Part shown: piece by piece, positions 13,632-16,566 of the stretch
Numbering within the stretch: the first letter of the stretch is position 1
Layout: each line of letters begins with the position of its first letter
DNA from: an uncultured Oscillibacter sp.
GTDB taxonomy: Bacteria > Bacillota > Clostridia > Oscillospirales > Oscillospiraceae
Length of the DNA: 16,566 nucleotides
Assembly: GCA_948435975.1 (NCBI GenBank)
Contig: CAOJHG010000005.1
Location: forward strand, 1-16,566
Direction of reading: 5' to 3'
Notes under the pieces: model-generated
Told to the model about the DNA's origin: nothing
Databases searched by the model: none
Seen by the model: the letters and a program-made list of their open reading frames with translations, nothing else
Translations under genes and position numbers: made by a program

Positions 13632-13650
13632 CGGTTTGTCGTCAAAACCG
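13632..13650. promoter_or_regulatory. Palindrome upstream of the livJ promoter
   Basis: CGGTTT (13632-13637) and AAACCG (13645-13650) form a perfect inverted repeat with a 7-nt centre, about 47 bp upstream of the -35 box. This position suits an activator site for the liv operon. The gene-free stretch 13506-13839 holds, from livJ outward, the leader hairpin, promoter, this palindrome and the ftsH terminator; nothing else is supported. Confidence 0.35.
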
Positions 13651-13761
13651 CTTTGATTTGTCCGCGATACATGGACGACCCTGGCATTTCAAAAGAAACG
13701 AAAGAATTATCGTCCGCCAATGGAAGACACTCGTTTTCGTGATTTTGCCTATTTTCCCACA

Positions 13762-13805
13762 GAAAAAGCGGTCTCCCTCGTCCCGATTGGAAGGGGAGAC
13801 CGCTT
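13762..13805 (-). terminator. Intrinsic terminator of the tilS-hpt-ftsH operon
   Basis: AAGCGGTCTCCC (13766-13777) and GGGAGACCGCTT (13794-13805) are perfect 12-bp complements. Read leftward the stem runs directly into TTTTTC (complement of 13762-13767). It lies 35 nt after the ftsH stop codon (13840-13842) and insulates the liv operon promoter. Confidence 0.92.
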
Positions 13806-13839
13806 GCGGCTGAGGGATTTCAGGGGAAATGAGGGGAAA

Positions 13840-15708
13840 TCACAGGCCTTTTTTCAGCCTTATGCTCTCGGGGGACTCGCCAAAGACCGCCAGGAACGCA
13901 TCCTGCTCCATGGTTTCATTTTCCAGCAGGTAGCCCGCAACCGTGTCCAAGGCCTGCCTCTGGGCGGTCAGGATTTCCTCGCACCGGCGGTAGGCTTCAT
14001 CCACCACCCGCCGCACCTCGCTGTCAATCTGGGCGGCGACTACTTCAGAATAACTGCGGCCATGGCTCATGGTCCGGCCAATAAAGACCTCGTCCGCGCC
14101 CCCCTCAAAGGAGACAGCGCCAATCTTCTCGCTCATGCCGTATACCGCCACCATCTTCCGGGCGATGGCCGTGGCCCGCTGGATGTCGTTGCTGGCCCCG
14201 GTGGAGATGTCGCCCAGACAGAGCTTTTCCGCCACCCGGCCTCCCAAAAGGGCTACAATCTGGTCCTCCATATACTGCTTGGAGAGATAGGAGCGGTCCT
14301 CCTCCGGCAGAGCGATGGTCATGCCGCCCGCCTGTCCCCGGGGAACGATGGTGATTTGGTTTACCGGGTCATGATTCGGCAGAGCGTGCATGACGACGGC
14401 GTGGCCCGCTTCATGCCATGCAGTTAATTCCCGCTCGTGCTGGGGAATGACGCGGCTCCTCTTCTCTGGTCCGGCGATGACTTTGATTTCCGCTTCGTGC
14501 AGATCCTCCATGGTGATGATTTCCCGGTCCTTCCGTGCGGCCAGAAGCGCGCCTTCATTCACCAGGTTTTCCAGGTCCGCGCCCGTAAATCCGGCGGTGC
14601 CCTGGGCCAGCGCCCGGAGGTTCACATCGTCGGCCAAAGGCTTCCCCTTGGCGTGGACCCGCAAAATCTGCTCCCGCCCTTTGATATCCGGCAGGCCCAC
14701 GTAAATTTGACGGTCGAACCGCCCGGGACGGAGCAGAGCCGGGTCCAGCACGTCCGCACGGTTGGTGGCCGCCAGGACCACCACGCCCTCGTTGGCGGCG
14801 AAACCGTCCATTTCAACAAGAAGCTGATTCAGGGTTTGTTCCCGCTCGTCGTGTCCGCCCCCGACGCCGGTGCCCCGCTGACGGCCTACCGCGTCGATCT
14901 CGTCGATGAAGACAATCGCGGGGGCGGTGCGCTTGGCCTGATCGAACAGGTCCCGGACACGGGAAGCGCCCACGCCCACATACAGTTCCACGAAGTCGGA
15001 ACCGGAAATAGACAGGAAGCCCACCCCGGCCTCTCCCGCGACGGCTTTCGCCAGCAGAGTCTTGCCGGTGCCCGGAGGGCCTACCAGAAGCACGCCCTTG
15101 GGGATGCGGGCGCCCAGGGACAAGTATTTCCGGGGGTCCCGAAGGAAGCCCACGATCTCTTGCAGCTCCTCCTTCTCCTCGTCCGCCCCGGCCACATCAT
15201 GAAACGTGACCTTTTTATCCTTGTCCGACAGCGTGCGGGTCCGGGCAGAGCCGAATTTGGCCATCCGGTCTGTGCCGCCGATACCGCCCTGGCCCCGGAG
15301 CATGAAGAAGTACCACATCACAGCCAGCAGAGCCGCCGTCAGCAGCCAGGGGAGAAGGATTTCCAGCCAGTTGGTGGAGTGGTCCTGATGGTAGTCGTAA
15401 GACGTGATGACGCCTTTTGCGGCCTGCTCTTCCACCAGGTCGTTCATGCTGTCGTAAAACAGGTCGAAGTCATACAGCTCATAGCGCAGAGAGCTGTAAC
15501 CGTCCACCTCTTCCCGCAGGGACAGAACCAAGGTGTTGTTTTCCACGACAAAGGATTCAACCTTTTCTTGGCGGAAGAGCTGTTCCACCTGGGAATAAGT
15601 CAGCGGGGGCGTCTGGGTGTTCATCTGCCACAGCCAGCTTGCGCAGAGCACGATCACCAGACCAAGAAGCAGAAAGCTGAGATTGGACATGCGGTTTTGT
15701 CTTGACAA
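13840..15708 (-). CDS. ftsH: ATP-dependent zinc metalloprotease FtsH
   Basis: The protein has 622 residues. This membrane-anchored AAA+ protease degrades misfolded membrane and short-lived regulatory proteins. Membrane segments are at about 10-28 and 116-137, flanking an extracytoplasmic domain. The AAA module has Walker A GPPGTGKT at 210-217, Walker B VFIDEID at 266-272, pore loop FVELYVG (239-245) and the second region of homology ending RPGRFDR (327-333). The zinc site is HEAGH at 432-436, with the third ligand in the [11 protein letters not shown] segment (D508). The start is taken as TTG 15708 because AAGGAGG is 8 nt upstream. The next in-frame ATG (15690) is 26 nt from it, and the extra SRQNR gives the usual basic N-terminus. 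The gene follows hpt by 39 nt, the B. subtilis order. Confidence 0.96.
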   Translation of the reverse strand: MSRQNRMSNLSFLLLGLVIVLCASWLWQMNTQTPPLTYSQVEQLFRQEKVESFVVENNTLVLSLREEVDGYSSLRYELYDFDLFYDSMNDLVEEQAAKGVITSYDYHQDHSTNWLEILLPWLLTAALLAVMWYFFMLRGQGGIGGTDRMAKFGSARTRTLSDKDKKVTFHDVAGADEEKEELQEIVGFLRDPRKYLSLGARIPKGVLLVGPPGTGKTLLAKAVAGEAGVGFLSISGSDFVELYVGVGASRVRDLFDQAKRTAPAIVFIDEIDAVGRQRGTGVGGGHDEREQTLNQLLVEMDGFAANEGVVVLAATNRADVLDPALLRPGRFDRQIYVGLPDIKGREQILRVHAKGKPLADDVNLRALAQGTAGFTGADLENLVNEGALLAARKDREIITMEDLHEAEIKVIAGPEKRSRVIPQHERELTAWHEAGHAVVMHALPNHDPVNQITIVPRGQAGGMTIALPEEDRSYLSKQYMEDQIVALLGGRVAEKLCLGDISTGASNDIQRATAIARKMVAVYGMSEKIGAVSFEGGADEVFIGRTMSHGRSYSEVVAAQIDSEVRRVVDEAYRRCEEILTAQRQALDTVAGYLLENETMEQDAFLAVFGESPESIRLKKGL

Positions 15709-15723
15709 AGGGATTCCCTCCTT
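15709..15723 (-). promoter_or_regulatory. Ribosome binding site that decides the ftsH TTG start
   Basis: On the - strand AAGGAGG (15723-15717) is 8 nt from TTG at 15708-15706. The spacer forms a near-palindrome with the end of the site (AGGGAATCCCT, 15719-15709). A separate 6-bp inverted repeat, CCGGCT (15728-15733) with AGCCGG (15750-15755), encloses the hpt stop codon just upstream. Confidence 0.6.
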
Positions 15724-15747
15724 ATAACCGGCTTACCAGCAGGGGCC

Positions 15748-16302
15748 TCAGCCGGAATAGACCTCGGGCTTCAATACGCCGATATAGGGTACGTTGCGGT
15801 ACTGCTGGCAGTAGTCCAGACCGTAGCCAACCACGAATTCATCCGGCACCTCGAAGCCCGCCAGGTCTGCGGTGATGGCCTTTGTGCGGCGGGAGGGCTT
15901 ATCCAGCAGGGTGACAATGGTGATGGACGCCGCCCCTTTGAAGAGCAGGTAGTCCTTCAAAAAGGCCAGAGTCGTACCAGAGTCCAGGATATCCTCCACA
16001 ATGACCAGATGCCGCCCCGCCACGTCCTGATGCAGATCTCGGGAAATCTCTACCTTTCCGGAAGAAACGGTGGCGTTCCGGTAAGAGCTGAGCGCCATGA
16101 ATTCCACGTCGCATTTCAGTTGGCAGGCCCGCACCAGATCCGCCATGAACACGAAGCAGCCCTTCAAGACCCCCAGAAACAGGGGATTCTTGCCCTCCAG
16201 ACGCTGGTAGAGCGCCTCACCCAGTTCCGCCACCCGGCGCTGAAGGTCCTCCTCAGTCACCAGCACCTTTAGGATATCATTCTCCATTTCGCTTTTCATC
16301 AT
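15748..16302 (-). CDS. hpt: Hypoxanthine phosphoribosyltransferase
   Basis: This 184-residue cytosolic purine-salvage enzyme joins hypoxanthine (and guanine) to PRPP, giving IMP or GMP. The PRPP-binding motif is VEDILDSGTT at 102-111. The flexible-loop region SSYRNATVSSGKVEI lies at 72-86, LDKPSRRTK at 133-141 and the purine-contact C-terminal GYGLDYCQQYRN at 159-170; all are typical of bacterial Hpt. The frame continues upstream to a TTG at 16317, but that codon is part of the ribosome binding site. ATG 16302 has AGGAGG 6 nt upstream, and the adjacent ATG 16299 is equally possible. The gene begins within the 3' end of tilS and is followed by ftsH. Confidence 0.95.
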   Translation of the reverse strand: MMKSEMENDILKVLVTEEDLQRRVAELGEALYQRLEGKNPLFLGVLKGCFVFMADLVRACQLKCDVEFMALSSYRNATVSSGKVEISRDLHQDVAGRHLVIVEDILDSGTTLAFLKDYLLFKGAASITIVTLLDKPSRRTKAITADLAGFEVPDEFVVGYGLDYCQQYRNVPYIGVLKPEVYSG

Positions 16303-16566
16303 TTCCACCCTCCTCAATATTATTTCTGATTTTTATAAACCGGCAGGGCTGTTTCTCTTCCGCCGGCGTGAATGCAAGATCGACTCCCAGCCGCCACACC
16401 GCCGCCAAACGGCCTTCTGTATATATGGCGGGCAGACGGTCCCGCTCTTTCAGGGAAATCCGGCGGTCCAGGCAGAGGCGCTTCACACTGCGGCCGCCCT
16501 TAGCCCCCGGCAGCGTCAGGCGGTCTCCCGGTATGCAGGGACCTACGCTGACAGCCCAGCTCTCGG
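16277..16566 (-). CDS. tilS: tRNA(Ile)-lysidine synthase TilS, C-terminal end (partial)
   Basis: The frame is open from the window edge (first full codon at 16564-16562) to TGA at 16279-16277. It contains a TilS C-terminal domain: PGDRLTLPGAKGGRSVKR, then LDRRISLKERDRLPAIY and VWRLGVDLAF, which match the conserved 'GDRf...G.kG.kkLk..f.d.kIP...R...P' pattern. The full enzyme modifies C34 of tRNA(Ile2) to lysidine so that it reads AUA; its N-terminal catalytic PP-loop part lies outside this window. The last 26 nt overlap the hpt start, and the hpt ribosome binding site lies within tilS, so the two are translationally coupled. Confidence 0.88.
   Translation of the reverse strand, partial: ESWAVSVGPCIPGDRLTLPGAKGGRSVKRLCLDRRISLKERDRLPAIYTEGRLAAVWRLGVDLAFTPAEEKQPCRFIKIRNNIEEGGNDEKRNGE

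Noticed and set aside
13523..13720. 65-codon open frame upstream of livJ
   Set aside because: It has no ribosome binding site and runs through the livJ promoter and palindrome; the product has no recognisable features.
14437..15705. Long open frame antisense to ftsH
   Set aside because: It lies entirely opposite a conserved FtsH gene and has no recognisable domain or ribosome binding site.
1..16566. CRISPR array, transposon, phage, tRNA or rRNA genes
   Set aside because: No regularly spaced repeats, transposase or integrase motifs, or tRNA/rRNA-like sequence were found on either strand.

Overview
The window looks like chromosomal DNA from a GC-rich anaerobic Firmicute of the class Clostridia, most likely an Oscillospiraceae relative (Oscillibacter/Flavonifractor-like). 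This rests on strong AGGAGG-type ribosome binding sites, a tilS-hpt-ftsH cluster, tmcAL beside ackA, a clostridial ECF sigma/DUF4179 pair and frequent GC-ending codons. The assignment is inferred from gene content; no database search was possible. No mobile element, phage gene, CRISPR array, tRNA or rRNA was seen. Most genes are core or housekeeping functions, and no obviously new multi-gene system is apparent.

Left part (1-4041). The 3' end of an unidentified gene is followed by a small heavy-metal-associated-fold protein that has lost its CxxC metal site. A bidirectional terminator separates it from a leftward pair: an RsiV-like (DUF3298) lipoprotein and tmcAL, the tRNA(Met) cytidine acetate ligase. 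Head to head with tmcAL lies ackA (acetate kinase). The shared intergenic region carries a good rightward promoter, a possible leftward promoter and a perfect inverted repeat. Both enzymes use acetate.

Middle part (4042-8326). mtnN (pfs) and luxS form the two-step S-adenosylhomocysteine recycling and AI-2 route. luxS overlaps an unrecognised membrane-protein gene by 8 nt. A terminator then precedes a monocistronic Mn-type superoxide dismutase gene. A 16-bp bidirectional terminator separates this from a leftward ECF sigma factor gene, which overlaps its presumed DUF4179 anti-sigma or regulatory membrane partner by 17 nt.

Right part (8580-16566, all leftward). A complete branched-chain/hydrophobic amino-acid ABC transporter operon runs livJ-livH-livM-livG-livF. 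The cistrons from livH onward are tightly coupled, two large hairpins lie between livJ and livH, a recognisable promoter precedes livJ, and an intrinsic terminator follows livF. Upstream is tilS(partial)-hpt-ftsH, the order known from Bacillus subtilis. tilS overlaps hpt, ftsH appears to start at TTG, and ftsH ends at a 12-bp-stem terminator.

The points most worth a second look are regulatory or small: the inverted repeat between tmcAL and ackA, the livJ-livH intercistronic hairpins, the unknown membrane protein coupled to luxS, and the metal-site-less HMA protein.
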